Shown: one piece after another, positions 25,998 through 35,182 of the stretch | How positions within the stretch are numbered: position 1 is the first letter of the stretch | How the letters are laid out: each line of letters opens with the position of its first letter | Source of the DNA: Acinetobacter proteolyticus | GTDB lineage: Bacteria; Pseudomonadota; Gammaproteobacteria; Pseudomonadales; Moraxellaceae | Direction of reading: 5' to 3' | Assembly (NCBI RefSeq): GCF_000367945.1 | Contig: NZ_KB849179.1 | Span: 310,001 to 374,000 of the forward strand | DNA length: 64,000 bases | Translations under genes and position numbers: made by a program | Notes under the pieces: model-generated | The model's input: only the letters and a program-made list of their open reading frames with translations | The model's database searches: none | Told to the model about the DNA's origin: nothing

Positions 25998-26993
25998 TTA
26001 GCTGAGATGGCTTTTTCGATATTCAGACGGAGAGATATTCTCCCATTGTTTAAAGGCGCGGCTAAAGGCACTTTGTTCGGCATAACCAAGTAGTAGTGCA
26101 ATTTCAGTGAGCGACAGCTCTGATTTGACCAGATAGCTTTTTGCCAGTTCTAAGCGAATGCTTTTGACCAGATCACTGTACTGTAAATTATAGCCACTGA
26201 GTTTACGATAAAAGCTTCTTAGCGACAGGTTCATCTGTTTGGCAATATTCTCTGCCGAAGGCTCGCCGATTTTAAGCATATTCACAATCAGCAACTGCAA
26301 GTCTTTCAAGAAGGTATCTGGATTGGGAATACTCTTAAGCAGGGCTTCTGCTTGCTGGTCTAACAGTTTTTTTAAATGCGGGTCTCGACTTGGAATGGGC
26401 AGATGCAGAATTTCAAGCGGCAACCATAGTCTTAATACATCTGAATCGAAACTGACGGGACAGCCATATACCGCGGCATAGGGGGTGATATCAACAGGTG
26501 CAGTGGCAGAAAATTCGATTTTTAAGGGACAAATCTCAGGTTGTTGCAAGATCTTACGGATGGTACTCAACACGCCAGAAAGAAGAACCTCATTGGAGAG
26601 TTGCGAGTTTTTATGCACCACGGGCGTCCAGCACATACAAAAGCGATCTTCCTTTTGCACAATGGAGAATGAGGCTGAGTTCTGCAACAGCGGCTGGAAG
26701 TTTCTGAAACAATTCAGAAAGCCAATTAGATTCGGACTAGAAAGTGCCAAGTAGCCTAAAATATGAATATGATGTGGTTCGGCCAACTGACCAATAAAAT
26801 GTCCCAGCACTGGGGTGGGATGTTGTTGGTAAATGTGTTCGAGTAAATTCCACCATTTGTGCAGTGGCATTCGGGGCTGATGTGCATACTGTTTGCTCAG
26901 CTCATTGAACTGAAAATTTGAAATATTGTTTTGTTGTAGGTACTTTGCAATGAGTTCTAACAGAACCGATGGAATACTTGGAATTTCAGTCAT
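25998..26993 (-). CDS. AraC-family regulator with N-terminal arabinose-binding-like domain
   Basis: 331 residues from the ATG at 26993. A GTG at 27062 would add 23 residues but has no ribosome site and gives an atypical N terminus; neither start has a strong site. The first two thirds resemble the variable ligand-binding domain of OruR/ToxT-like AraC proteins. The C-terminal part holds two helix-turn-helices (AENIAKQMNLSLRSFYRKL, then LTEIALLLGYAEQSAFSRAFKQW). It is divergent from a Baeyer-Villiger-type monooxygenase and is its probable activator. Confidence 0.83.
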   Translation of the reverse strand: MTEIPSIPSVLLELIAKYLQQNNISNFQFNELSKQYAHQPRMPLHKWWNLLEHIYQQHPTPVLGHFIGQLAEPHHIHILGYLALSSPNLIGFLNCFRNFQPLLQNSASFSIVQKEDRFCMCWTPVVHKNSQLSNEVLLSGVLSTIRKILQQPEICPLKIEFSATAPVDITPYAAVYGCPVSFDSDVLRLWLPLEILHLPIPSRDPHLKKLLDQQAEALLKSIPNPDTFLKDLQLLIVNMLKIGEPSAENIAKQMNLSLRSFYRKLSGYNLQYSDLVKSIRLELAKSYLVKSELSLTEIALLLGYAEQSAFSRAFKQWENISPSEYRKSHLS

Positions 26994-27338
26994 AATTGTT
27001 CTGCTCGTTTCGAAGTCAAATCCTTTAACTCTATCCCGATCAATCAGCTCAGTTATTTTCACTGATTGCGGTATTTATCTTAGCGGATTCAAATCCAAGC
27101 CTATTTATCTTCAAAGGACAGAATAGCGGTATGAAGTACCCAAACTGTTGAATGAATCATCAATTAAATCTTATTTGTTATGATGCTTTATTCATTTGAC
27201 TTTGATTATTTTAATCTGGCATTGACGGTCAAGTCTTTATTGCACAATCAAACTATTTTCCACAGATAGCGCTGTTCATAAATTTGTTGATTTATGAATG
27301 GGTTGAACTGACAAGATTTTTATATTTGGGAGTGGAAA
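26994..27338. other. Divergent promoter region, AraC/monooxygenase
   Basis: 345 bases without a gene. TTCATAAAT (27275-27283) and ATTTATGAA (27290-27298) form a perfect 9-6-9 inverted repeat 40 bases before the monooxygenase ATG. TTGACGGTCAA at 27222-27232 is a shorter palindrome. Either may be an AraC-type site or the first a leader hairpin. The promoter itself is not clear. Confidence 0.45.
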
Positions 27339-28820
27339 ATGTCAGATTTAAAGCAGGATGTGGTTGTAAATAATCATCAGTTTGATGTGGTGATAATCGG
27401 GGCCGGTTTTTCTGGAATTGCTGCTGGAATTAAGCTGAAACAGCAAAATATCAATAACTTTATTATTGTCGAAAAATCAAATGAAGTGGGTGGGGTCTGG
27501 CGGGAAAATACCTATCCGGGTTGTGAGTGTGATGTACCATCTTCGATTTATTCCTATTCATTCGCACCGAATCCAAACTGGAGTCATATTTTCGCGAAAC
27601 AAAAAGAGATCCAGCAATATATTCAGGACGTCACTAACCGCTTTAAGATGGACCAGCATATTCTGTTTAATACCGAATTGCAGCAAGCCTCATGGTCGCA
27701 TGAGCAACAGTGTTGGCAAATTGAGACCAATCAAGGCATCTATCAGGCACGCTTTGTATTTTTTGCGGTGGGTCCGTTGAGTGAACCGACAATGCCGACT
27801 GTGAAAGGTTTAAATCGTTTTAAAGGTGAGGTCTTCCATTCTGCACAATGGAATCACGCGGTTGATTTAAGCCATAAACGCGTCGCCGTGATTGGAACAG
27901 GCGCCTCGGCGATACAGATTATTCCTGCGATTCAACCGATTGTTGATCAGCTATATGTATTTCAACGCACCGCGCCATGGGTGATTCCGAAACCGAATCT
28001 GGTGCTGCATGATGCATCTAAAAATGTTCAGCAAAAAGTGCCCTTTACCATGCGCTCTCTACGCAAATTGACCAGTGTGTCGATGGATATGTTTAGTTCC
28101 AGTGTCAATCAACCAAAAACCTTGGAGGCTTTAGGTAAGGGCTTGATTCACTGGATGCATTACCAGATTCAAGATCCAATATTACGAGAAAAAGTCCGAC
28201 CAAAATTTACTTTGGGCTGTAAGCGAATTTTATTTTCAAATAGTTATTATCCTGCCTTGGCAGCCAAAAATGTGGAACTGATTGATCAAGGCGTGAAGGA
28301 AGTCACGGCAAAAGGTATTTTGGTGGATGGTCAAGAAATTCCTTTGGACATTATTGTTTGGAGTACTGGTTTCGAGGTGGCAAAACCGCCCATTGCCAAA
28401 CGGATTATGACCAAAACGGGTGTATTGCTGGATGATGTCTGGCAAATCAATACGGTACAAGCCTATAAAGGCTGTGTGGTGAAAGACCTACCCAATGCCT
28501 TTATGTTGCTCGGCCCCAATAGTATTAGCTATAACTCCTTAATCAGTGCTGTTGAAAACCAGATTGATTATGCAGTGAAAGCCATACGTTTTGTATTGGA
28601 TAATCATTTAAGCAGTTTTGAAATCTCTGCTTTTGCCGATACTCAATATAATCAAAAGTTGCAAAATAAGTTGAATGCCTCGGTGTTTAACCAAGGCGGA
28701 TGTGCAAGTTATTATTTGGATGCTCAGCAAGTGAATGTGGCGAATTATCCATGGACCATGCAATATATGAAAAATGATATGGCAGAATTCGATAGCTATA
28801 GTTATAGCTTCCATCGTTAA
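27339..28820 (+). CDS. Flavin-containing / Baeyer-Villiger-type monooxygenase
   Basis: 493 residues. FAD-binding GAGFSGIA near residue 21, the Baeyer-Villiger-type fingerprint FKGEVFHSAQWNH near 161, NADPH-binding VIGTGASAIQ near 188 and the ATG-like STGF near 345 are in order. Length fits group-I BVMOs that lack long extensions and AlmA/EthA-like enzymes. GGGAGTGG precedes the ATG. It should insert oxygen into a ketone or oxidise a hydrophobic chain using NADPH and O2. The hydrolases at 28926-30708 could cleave the resulting ester. Confidence 0.87.
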   Translation: MSDLKQDVVVNNHQFDVVIIGAGFSGIAAGIKLKQQNINNFIIVEKSNEVGGVWRENTYPGCECDVPSSIYSYSFAPNPNWSHIFAKQKEIQQYIQDVTNRFKMDQHILFNTELQQASWSHEQQCWQIETNQGIYQARFVFFAVGPLSEPTMPTVKGLNRFKGEVFHSAQWNHAVDLSHKRVAVIGTGASAIQIIPAIQPIVDQLYVFQRTAPWVIPKPNLVLHDASKNVQQKVPFTMRSLRKLTSVSMDMFSSSVNQPKTLEALGKGLIHWMHYQIQDPILREKVRPKFTLGCKRILFSNSYYPALAAKNVELIDQGVKEVTAKGILVDGQEIPLDIIVWSTGFEVAKPPIAKRIMTKTGVLLDDVWQINTVQAYKGCVVKDLPNAFMLLGPNSISYNSLISAVENQIDYAVKAIRFVLDNHLSSFEISAFADTQYNQKLQNKLNASVFNQGGCASYYLDAQQVNVANYPWTMQYMKNDMAEFDSYSYSFHR

Positions 28821-28826
28821 AACCTT

Positions 28827-28856
28827 AAAAGCCTTATATCCATAAGGCTTTTTTAT
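28827..28856 (+). terminator. Rho-independent terminator after the monooxygenase
   Basis: AAAAGCCTTAT and ATAAGGCTTTT form an eleven-pair stem with a four-base loop, followed by TTTTATG. Strong terminator for the plus strand. Confidence 0.88.
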
Positions 28857-28867
28857 GTCTACTTTTA

Positions 28868-28900
28868 ATTAAAAATAAAAAAAGGCACATCATGTGCCTA
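28868..28900 (-). terminator. Rho-independent terminator for the hydrolase genes
   Basis: On the minus strand AGGCACA-TGA-TGTGCCT is followed by TTTTTTTATTTTT. It ends the two-gene hydrolase operon, back-to-back with the monooxygenase terminator. Confidence 0.85.
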
Positions 28901-28925
28901 AAAGAGGAAAGAATAATTGAGTGGC

Positions 28926-29855
28926 TTAGCAAACCCGAAGTTGGGTTAAGGCTTTAACCGCGGGGGAGTTATCGATCACCTGCAATGCTTTAAACGTATC
29001 GCCTTCATAAAATGGATGATAGTTGGGTTTAACCCAATGTCTTAAGCTAGAAATCATCGCGAAAAAACTGGGTACTTGTTTGCTGCGGGCATTTTCAATT
29101 GCGGTTTGGGCTAAAGAACGAAGCAGGCCATAGTTCTGATAGCGTTTAGCTTGAGCATCTTGTTGGGCTAGTTTCTTAAAGCATTGATAGATGGCAAACG
29201 TAAATCCTGGCGCAACCGCCAGCATGATCATTTGGCGTTGTAAGTAGGCAAAGGTTTTATTTTCTTCACCGCATAAGTGCATATACAAATCAAAAGCTAC
29301 ACTTCGATGCTCAACTTCTTCTGCCAAATGCCAAGTCATTAGATCAGACATCATTTCATCAGCAGTTTTATTTTGCCACGGTTGGTCATCGAGACACCAT
29401 GTACCCAACATGGTGGTGAAATGTTCAACTGCAGCGGCGATACCCACGCGAATGGTTAACCAACGATAAGCCAGATTTTGTGGTAATGCCAAGCCTAAAG
29501 GGGCTGTATTCAGTTGCTTTGATATCGTATCTAAGCTAGTAATAAAGTCATCAATCTCATAGCCATAATGTCTTAAATAGTCTTGCGCGACTTTATGAGC
29601 GGAGGCATGGTGCGCTTCTTGATGGACAAAACCTTTTACATCGGCACGTAGCTTTTCGTCCGTGACATAGGGCAGTGCTTCATTAAAAGATCGGCACATC
29701 CAGAGTTCACCCACAGGTAAAATCAAATGCACGGCATTAATTAAATGGGTTGCAAATGGGTTGTCATATATCCAGTGTTCAGGCGTATGGCTAAAATCAA
29801 ATTGAACACGGCGTTGCTCAAGAGAATGATTTTCCAGTCGTTGTTTAGGATGCAT
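28926..29855 (-). CDS. Predicted metal-dependent hydrolase (PF10118-type)
   Basis: 309 residues from the ATG at 29855, chosen because GGAGGAGAAG lies directly before it (the frame upstream encodes the Shine-Dalgarno). His-rich helices carry a likely di-metal site: EAHHASAH near residue 93 and AEEVEHRSVAFD near 184, as in the ferritin-like PF10118 family. No characterised function is known to me. It overlaps the end of the alpha/beta hydrolase gene by eleven bases and is translationally coupled to it. Confidence 0.78.
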   Translation of the reverse strand: MHPKQRLENHSLEQRRVQFDFSHTPEHWIYDNPFATHLINAVHLILPVGELWMCRSFNEALPYVTDEKLRADVKGFVHQEAHHASAHKVAQDYLRHYGYEIDDFITSLDTISKQLNTAPLGLALPQNLAYRWLTIRVGIAAAVEHFTTMLGTWCLDDQPWQNKTADEMMSDLMTWHLAEEVEHRSVAFDLYMHLCGEENKTFAYLQRQMIMLAVAPGFTFAIYQCFKKLAQQDAQAKRYQNYGLLRSLAQTAIENARSKQVPSFFAMISSLRHWVKPNYHPFYEGDTFKALQVIDNSPAVKALTQLRVC

Positions 29856-30708
29856 TTGCTTCTCCTCCATTCACGGCATTGATAAAATACTGGCTCAATT
29901 GCTCGGCATTCTGGGCAGGAATCCAATGTGTGGCATCCAGATAAATCTCTTGATATGAGCCAGTAAAAAACTGCTTGTTGAGCTGGGCACTTTTCTTGCC
30001 GATCGCAATATCCTTATCTCCCCAGATAAACAGGGTGGGTACTTTTACTTTTTTAAAGGTTGAGCGAATCGGGGCCAACGGCATACTGCGATACCAGTTA
30101 ATGGCAGTGCCGATACGGTTTTCTTGAATGAAATGTTGTTGGAAGTCCTTGATTTGTTCAGCATTCATGCCTGAGTTTTTTAGCAATATGTGGCTGAGTG
30201 ATTTGGCTTTTTTAAAAAGTAGTTCAGGAATAAAGGGCAGTTGGAAAAAACCAATATAGTACGAGGTAAAAATTTGCGTACTGCTGAGCATGGATTTCAG
30301 GAATGCACCTGTATGTGGAACCGAGACCAAAGTGAGATGCTTGACTAGATTGGGGTATTGCTGGGCCAACTCACAGGCCACAATGGAGCCCCAATCATGA
30401 CCAATTACATAGACGGGTTGTCCAAGCAGATCAATCAAGCTTTTTACATCTGCAACCAGTTCCGCAATTGCGTACTGAAAACGACCTTTGGGAGAGGCTG
30501 CTAAGCTGTAGCCACGTTGTTCAATGGCAAAGGTTCGAAAGTTCTGCTGATTGAGAATAGCGCTGGTGGCTTGCCAACTGTGTGCAGTTTCAGGAAAACC
30601 ATGCAAAAGAATAACTGGCTTTCCATCGATTGGACCGGAATCAATCACATTAAAAATCAGATTATTACGACAATACTGGCTGTATCGTTTTTCTGTCTGT
30701 TTTGCCAT
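29845..30708 (-). CDS. Alpha/beta hydrolase (epoxide hydrolase/haloalkane dehalogenase-like)
   Basis: 287 residues. LLHGFPETAHSW supplies the oxyanion HGFP, GHDWGS the nucleophile elbow with Asp (not Ser), WGDKDIAIG the charge-relay acid and DATHWIPAQNAE the histidine. The Asp nucleophile and HGFPE fit epoxide hydrolases and dehalogenases rather than esterases. It may hydrolyse an epoxide or related ester-enzyme intermediate. Coupled to the metal-dependent hydrolase and convergent with the monooxygenase, so a shared lipid or ketone pathway is plausible. Confidence 0.85.
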   Translation of the reverse strand: MAKQTEKRYSQYCRNNLIFNVIDSGPIDGKPVILLHGFPETAHSWQATSAILNQQNFRTFAIEQRGYSLAASPKGRFQYAIAELVADVKSLIDLLGQPVYVIGHDWGSIVACELAQQYPNLVKHLTLVSVPHTGAFLKSMLSSTQIFTSYYIGFFQLPFIPELLFKKAKSLSHILLKNSGMNAEQIKDFQQHFIQENRIGTAINWYRSMPLAPIRSTFKKVKVPTLFIWGDKDIAIGKKSAQLNKQFFTGSYQEIYLDATHWIPAQNAEQLSQYFINAVNGGEANAS

Positions 30709-30891
30709 GCTGAGCTACTTATCAAAGAGGTTGATTTCAATCGATAGTAATTAGCGTTATGGGTACAGTCTTGACAGTAGAGCATGGAATTTAACTTCTT
30801 GTGCCATGCCATATATTTTTGGCACATGCAGCATATGACTTGGCACTTAAAGACAGTTGATTCGAGGATAAAAGCGGATATTTCTGTTTAA

Positions 30892-31749
30892 TCATTCGGC
30901 TTTGCTTTGTTCAAAACGATGTTGCAGCACCGTGGTCATCTGCTGCAATAGATTGGCGACCAGTCCTTCTTTATCCCAAGCATAGATGGAAACGGTCATG
31001 GCTTGTGCTTTACCCAAGGGTAGATATTCCCGTACCCGATGACCTGTGGTGGTGGCGACAGGCAAAAGTGATAAACCGAGACCTGTTTCAACCCCGACCA
31101 ATACACTGGCCAAGCTGTTACTGGTAAAGGCGATATAGCCATGCTGGCGGTTACGTTCAATCGCTTCAAACATCTCATCTCGATAGAGTCCACCTTGTGG
31201 AAACGTCACCAATGGCAGGGGATCAGACCATTCTCCACCATGATCGATACTTTCAAACCAGGCCATTTCCTCGGGGAAGCTGGCATGATGATCTGAACTT
31301 GCCGCTGTTTCTTTGACAATCACAATATCAAGTTGCCCATTGCGGTAACGTTCCATCAGATCACGGCTTAACCCCGCGGTCACATCCAGTCGAACCGTAC
31401 GATGTTGTTTGCTAAAGGCACTTAAAGCCAAAGCCATATCGCTATTCATAATATCCTCAGGCAAACCAATTCGAATGGGAATCGTGCCTGATGGATCACC
31501 CAAAATCATCTGGGCTTCTTGTTGCAGGGCTAAAATTCGTCGTGCATAGCTAATCAAATATTCACCTGAGCTTGTCAATTGTAAGGGGCGTACATTTCGA
31601 TCAATCAATTGTTTACCCACAGATTCTTCCAATCTAGCGAGTTGTTGGCTGACCGTGGATTGAGTCATATGCAAGCGCTCGGCAGCTAAGGTAAAGCTAC
31701 CAGCTTCAAAGATATTGACAAAGGCGCGGAGCAAGCGGGGATCAAACAT
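30892..31749 (-). CDS. LysR-family transcriptional regulator
   Basis: 285 residues. N-terminal winged helix (LLRAFVNIFEAGSFTLAAERLHMTQSTVSQQLARLE) followed by a substrate-binding domain starting near residue 90. Standard length. It is divergent from the ankyrin-protein/deaminase/MFS unit across a 160-base gap and may control it (inference). Ligand unknown. Confidence 0.87.
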   Translation of the reverse strand: MFDPRLLRAFVNIFEAGSFTLAAERLHMTQSTVSQQLARLEESVGKQLIDRNVRPLQLTSSGEYLISYARRILALQQEAQMILGDPSGTIPIRIGLPEDIMNSDMALALSAFSKQHRTVRLDVTAGLSRDLMERYRNGQLDIVIVKETAASSDHHASFPEEMAWFESIDHGGEWSDPLPLVTFPQGGLYRDEMFEAIERNRQHGYIAFTSNSLASVLVGVETGLGLSLLPVATTTGHRVREYLPLGKAQAMTVSIYAWDKEGLVANLLQQMTTVLQHRFEQSKAE

Positions 31750-31912
31750 ATCGAATTACTCGGAAGACCAGTGTTGAAAATGGAGCTTTGAATTTTTTAT
31801 TCATAATCTTAATACATTGGATTAAATAATTTAATTTTTAAATAGTAATAAAGCTGATTATCCTAAGCATAGATCTTATTTTTGATTTTTGGGCTGATTC
31901 ATGGAGGGCTTT

Positions 31913-32599
31913 ATGCACAAATCATTTCTGTCGGCTGTATGTGCGCTGGCTTTGACCGCATGTAGCCGCGCAACTTCAGGAGATGCGATGCCAGACGACG
32001 CCTTACATACTGCGGCTGCACGCAATAATGTCGTGCAAATCCAGCAGTTGCTCGCTCAACCCATTCAGATTGATACACGTGATGCATCAGGCTCAACTGC
32101 TTTAATGATTGCAACACGTGCCAATAATGTCGATGCTGCACAGGTCTTGATCGATGCTGGAGCCGATGTCAATGCCAAAGATCAGATTCAGGACAGTCCT
32201 TATCTTTATGCAGGCGCACGTGGCTATTTAAAAATATTAAAGCTGACCTTAACGCACGGTGCGGATTTGAAAAGTACCAACCGCTATGGTGGCACAGCCT
32301 TGATTCCTGCGGCTGAACGTGGACATGTGGATACCGTACGGACATTGATTGAGGCGGGTGTGGATGTCGATCACATCAATAACTTAGGCTGGACGGCTTT
32401 ATTGGAAGCGATCATTTTAGGTAATGGTACTCAACCTTATCAACAGATTGTCGATTTACTCATTGCAGCGGGAGCCAATGTCAACATTCCTGATGCAGAT
32501 GGGATTACAGCACTCGAGCATGCCCATGCACGTGGTTATACCGCTATCGAAAAAGCTTTATTGCGTGCAGGCGCAAAAACAACGTTATTGGAGCATTAA
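31913..32599 (+). CDS. Ankyrin-repeat lipoprotein
   Basis: 228 residues from the ATG at 31913 (GGAGGG just upstream; the ATG at 31901 lies before it). The lipobox LTAC marks Cys20 or so for lipidation. The rest is about five ankyrin repeats (DASGSTALMIATRANNVDAAQ, NRYGGTALIPAAERGH, NLGWTALLEAII and others). Periplasmic, probably outer-membrane anchored, for protein contact. It is followed one base later by a nucleoside deaminase gene, so the two are co-transcribed; a link in function is not obvious. Confidence 0.82.
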   Translation: MHKSFLSAVCALALTACSRATSGDAMPDDALHTAAARNNVVQIQQLLAQPIQIDTRDASGSTALMIATRANNVDAAQVLIDAGADVNAKDQIQDSPYLYAGARGYLKILKLTLTHGADLKSTNRYGGTALIPAAERGHVDTVRTLIEAGVDVDHINNLGWTALLEAIILGNGTQPYQQIVDLLIAAGANVNIPDADGITALEHAHARGYTAIEKALLRAGAKTTLLEH

Positions 32600-32600
32600 A

Positions 32601-33062
32601 ATGCAGCAGGATCATGATTTTCTGCGTCAGGCGATTGAACTGGCGTACCAAAATTGCGAGCAAGGTGGACGGCCATTTGGTGCAGTCTTGGTGAAAGATG
32701 GTCAAGTGATTGCCTCAGGTGTGAATGAAATACTGAAAAGCAATGATCCAACCGCGCATGCAGAACTCTTGGCAATACGTGCCGCCAGCCAACAATTAGG
32801 GACAGCTAATTTACAAGGCTGTGCTGTATTTGCTAGCGGGCAGCCTTGTCCCATGTGTATGGCAGCCATGCGTATGGCAGGGATTAACCGTGTGACTTAC
32901 GCACATTCAAATGATGATGCCGAGGCATATGGCTTATCGACAGCGGAAATTTATGCGGATTTGGCAAAACCCTTTGCTGAGCAGTCTATGATGATTCGAT
33001 ATATTCCTGTAAGAATTGAAGCCAAGCCCGATTTGTACGGCTATTGGACGTCTATCTCATGA
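32601..33062 (+). CDS. Nucleoside/guanine deaminase (CDA fold)
   Basis: 153 residues from the ATG at 32601, one base after the ankyrin gene with GGAG in range; the open frame further up overlaps that gene and is not coding. The zinc site is HAE (His and catalytic Glu) and PCPMCMAA (two Cys), as in guanine deaminase GuaD and tRNA adenosine deaminases. The preceding GGRPFGAVLV is typical for free-base or nucleoside deaminases. Likely purine salvage or degradation in the cytoplasm. Confidence 0.85.
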   Translation: MQQDHDFLRQAIELAYQNCEQGGRPFGAVLVKDGQVIASGVNEILKSNDPTAHAELLAIRAASQQLGTANLQGCAVFASGQPCPMCMAAMRMAGINRVTYAHSNDDAEAYGLSTAEIYADLAKPFAEQSMMIRYIPVRIEAKPDLYGYWTSIS

Positions 33063-33081
33063 TTGATATACGGTTAAAACC

Positions 33082-34254
33082 ATGAGCGCAATCAAGCATC
33101 GATCATTGTTGATCATCACCGTTGCTTTGGTTGGATTGAATCTTCGGCCATTTATGACCAGTGTTGGGCCTGTTGCCAATCAGATTCGTGCTACTACAGG
33201 TTTGAGCCTGCAAGTTATTGCACTTTTAACCCTTGTGCCAATGTTACTGATGGGACTCATTGCCTTCGTTGGCCCAGTTCTGCAAAACCTCTTTGGTGAG
33301 CGTCGTACGATTCTTGGCGCATTGCTGATGATCTGCGTGGGCTGTAGTTTACGCTTTTTTACTGTACATGGTTGGGCTTTAATCTTTACCGCTGCCGTGA
33401 TTGGCTTTGGCGTTGCTATGATTCAAGCAGCGTTCCCAAGTCTGATTAAAAGAGAGTTCCATGAACATCTGAGTCCGATGATGGGGCTTTATTCAGCTAC
33501 ATTAATGGGGGGGGGAGCGCTTGGAGCATTGCTTGCACCTGTGCTGACAAATAGCAGTGGTGACTGGAAAATCGGGCTGGCTGTTTTTGTGTTGCCTGCA
33601 TTACTGGCGTTGATCTTTGCAACGTATGTTTTGACTCAGACAGTACAGCAGCACAAAAAAATGCCTTCGGTGATGCGGCTGATCAATAAGCCAAGAACAT
33701 GGTTGCTGATCTGCTGTTTTGGTTTAATCAATGGCGGCTATAGCTCGATTGTGGCTTGGCTTGCACCTGCTTTTCAAGCACACGGTTGGACGGCAACGGC
33801 CAGTGGCAATCTGATGGCTGTGTTGACATTAAGTCAAGCAGGGGCCGCATTGTTATTACCGTATTTATCCCGAAAGCAGCGAGATCGTCGAATCTGGGTG
33901 GGATTCACTTTAATCTTGCAACTGATTGGCTTTTCAGGCTTGGCTTTTTTTGCAGATGCTTTGCCTTACCTCTGGGCAATCACTGTAGGAGCGGGTTTAG
34001 GCGGATGCTTTGCTTTGTTGATGATCGTGGTGCTCGACCATTTACCTGGTCCTACACATGCAGGACAGCTTTCAGCCTTGATGCAAGGTGGCGGATTCCT
34101 ATTGGCTGCAATTGCACCTTGGTGGGTTGCGGTATTGCATGATATGACAGGAACGTATGCTGCAGGATGGATCTGGCATTTATGTATGGTGGTGATAGTT
34201 ATCGTATTGATGATTCGGCTTAATCCACAACATTATGAGAAAGCGATGGCCTAA
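33082..34254 (+). CDS. MFS transporter, CynX/NimT-like
   Basis: 390 residues, about twelve helices. The N-terminal LVGLNLRPFMTSVGPV motif is characteristic of the cyanate/nitroimidazole CynX-NimT branch of the major facilitator superfamily. It follows the deaminase after 19 bases and shares its transcript. It may export a toxic small molecule or carry a purine-related compound; substrate not readable. Confidence 0.85.
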   Translation: MSAIKHRSLLIITVALVGLNLRPFMTSVGPVANQIRATTGLSLQVIALLTLVPMLLMGLIAFVGPVLQNLFGERRTILGALLMICVGCSLRFFTVHGWALIFTAAVIGFGVAMIQAAFPSLIKREFHEHLSPMMGLYSATLMGGGALGALLAPVLTNSSGDWKIGLAVFVLPALLALIFATYVLTQTVQQHKKMPSVMRLINKPRTWLLICCFGLINGGYSSIVAWLAPAFQAHGWTATASGNLMAVLTLSQAGAALLLPYLSRKQRDRRIWVGFTLILQLIGFSGLAFFADALPYLWAITVGAGLGGCFALLMIVVLDHLPGPTHAGQLSALMQGGGFLLAAIAPWWVAVLHDMTGTYAAGWIWHLCMVVIVIVLMIRLNPQHYEKAMA

Positions 34255-34557
34255 GCGGTTGATCAAAAATAAATCCATGAACAGTGAGTAAAATTACTTT
34301 TAATGCCTGTTATGAATGGGGTTCACAGTTTAAAGTATAGCAAGAAGATGCATTGTGATTTGAGAAAACATGAGAAATCGAAGTCTTAATTTGGATTGTA
34401 ATGTTTTTTATATGGGGTTGTTCTCAAGCTAAGATGTCGTACAAGCACACTTTTTAGAGCAGGTCAAAGCACTATCTTGATCAATGTAAGTCATGATTGA
34501 ATACTTTATTTTTCAAGGTGAGATGTTGATGTTCTCACCTTAGCATGAAGATGATTT
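34255..34557. promoter_or_regulatory. Intergenic region with leader hairpin
   Basis: 303 bases with no gene. AAGGTGAGA (34515-34523) pairs perfectly with TCTCACCTT (34533-34541) around a nine-base loop, ending 16 bases before the start of the next gene. The hairpin contains the only strong purine-rich tract, so it could hide or present a ribosome site. No other recognisable element. Confidence 0.45.
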
Positions 34558-35013
34558 ATGAAAAAAAATATAGCGATTACTTTTTTAATTCTTTTGGCGT
34601 TGATTCAATTTCTCTTCATTTTGTATTTATGGGAATACCTTAAGACACCTAAAATTCATGTTTTGGAAAGACCTTTAAGCATCGCATCAAGTTTTGATAA
34701 TTATTCAGATTACACCATTTTACCTGCAGGCACCGTGTTATATGATGATAGTGACGCATTGAATAGAAGAGTTATGGTGTATTTCAATTTACAAGGCGTT
34801 GATTTTAAGTTTATTGAACAAGATGCGGATATTCTCAAGCAGCCCAGTGAAGTCGCAGCAATTAGAGTTACAGAATTGGCAGACCTATTAAAATCTATAC
34901 CTTTAACCAAGAAAGATATTTACTTCATTATTAAATACGATGAAAGTTTGAGTGAGGCCGAACGTTCGTTGTACTTTAAACAATATCAGATTGATCGCAA
35001 CAGCTTTGAATAG
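34558..35013 (+). CDS. Hypothetical membrane-anchored protein
   Basis: 151 residues. One N-terminal hydrophobic helix (residues 5-25, preceded by KK) anchors an otherwise soluble, probably periplasmic domain of about 120 residues rich in alternating strands. I do not recognise the family. It stands alone with its own leader hairpin and terminator. No catalytic motif is evident. Function unknown. Confidence 0.65.
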   Translation: MKKNIAITFLILLALIQFLFILYLWEYLKTPKIHVLERPLSIASSFDNYSDYTILPAGTVLYDDSDALNRRVMVYFNLQGVDFKFIEQDADILKQPSEVAAIRVTELADLLKSIPLTKKDIYFIIKYDESLSEAERSLYFKQYQIDRNSFE

Positions 35014-35098
35014 ATCGGTAATGCTGCTCAGTGAAACAAGCTCAATTCAGACCATTGTTAGGGCGCCAGTTAATGGGTTCAGTTAAAAATTGAATCGA

Positions 35099-35126
35099 TA
35101 AAACGCAACTGAAGGTTGCGTTTTTA
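35099..35126 (+). terminator. Rho-independent terminator
   Basis: AAAACGCAAC and GTTGCGTTTTT form a stem with a five-base loop and T-tail at 35100-35125. It ends the hypothetical gene and may act on the convergent thiM side too. Confidence 0.82.
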
Positions 35127-35182
35127 GCATCGCTAAGCAAGGTATTACACTCAAGTAGGAAAGTCTTTTATTGATAAACGAC

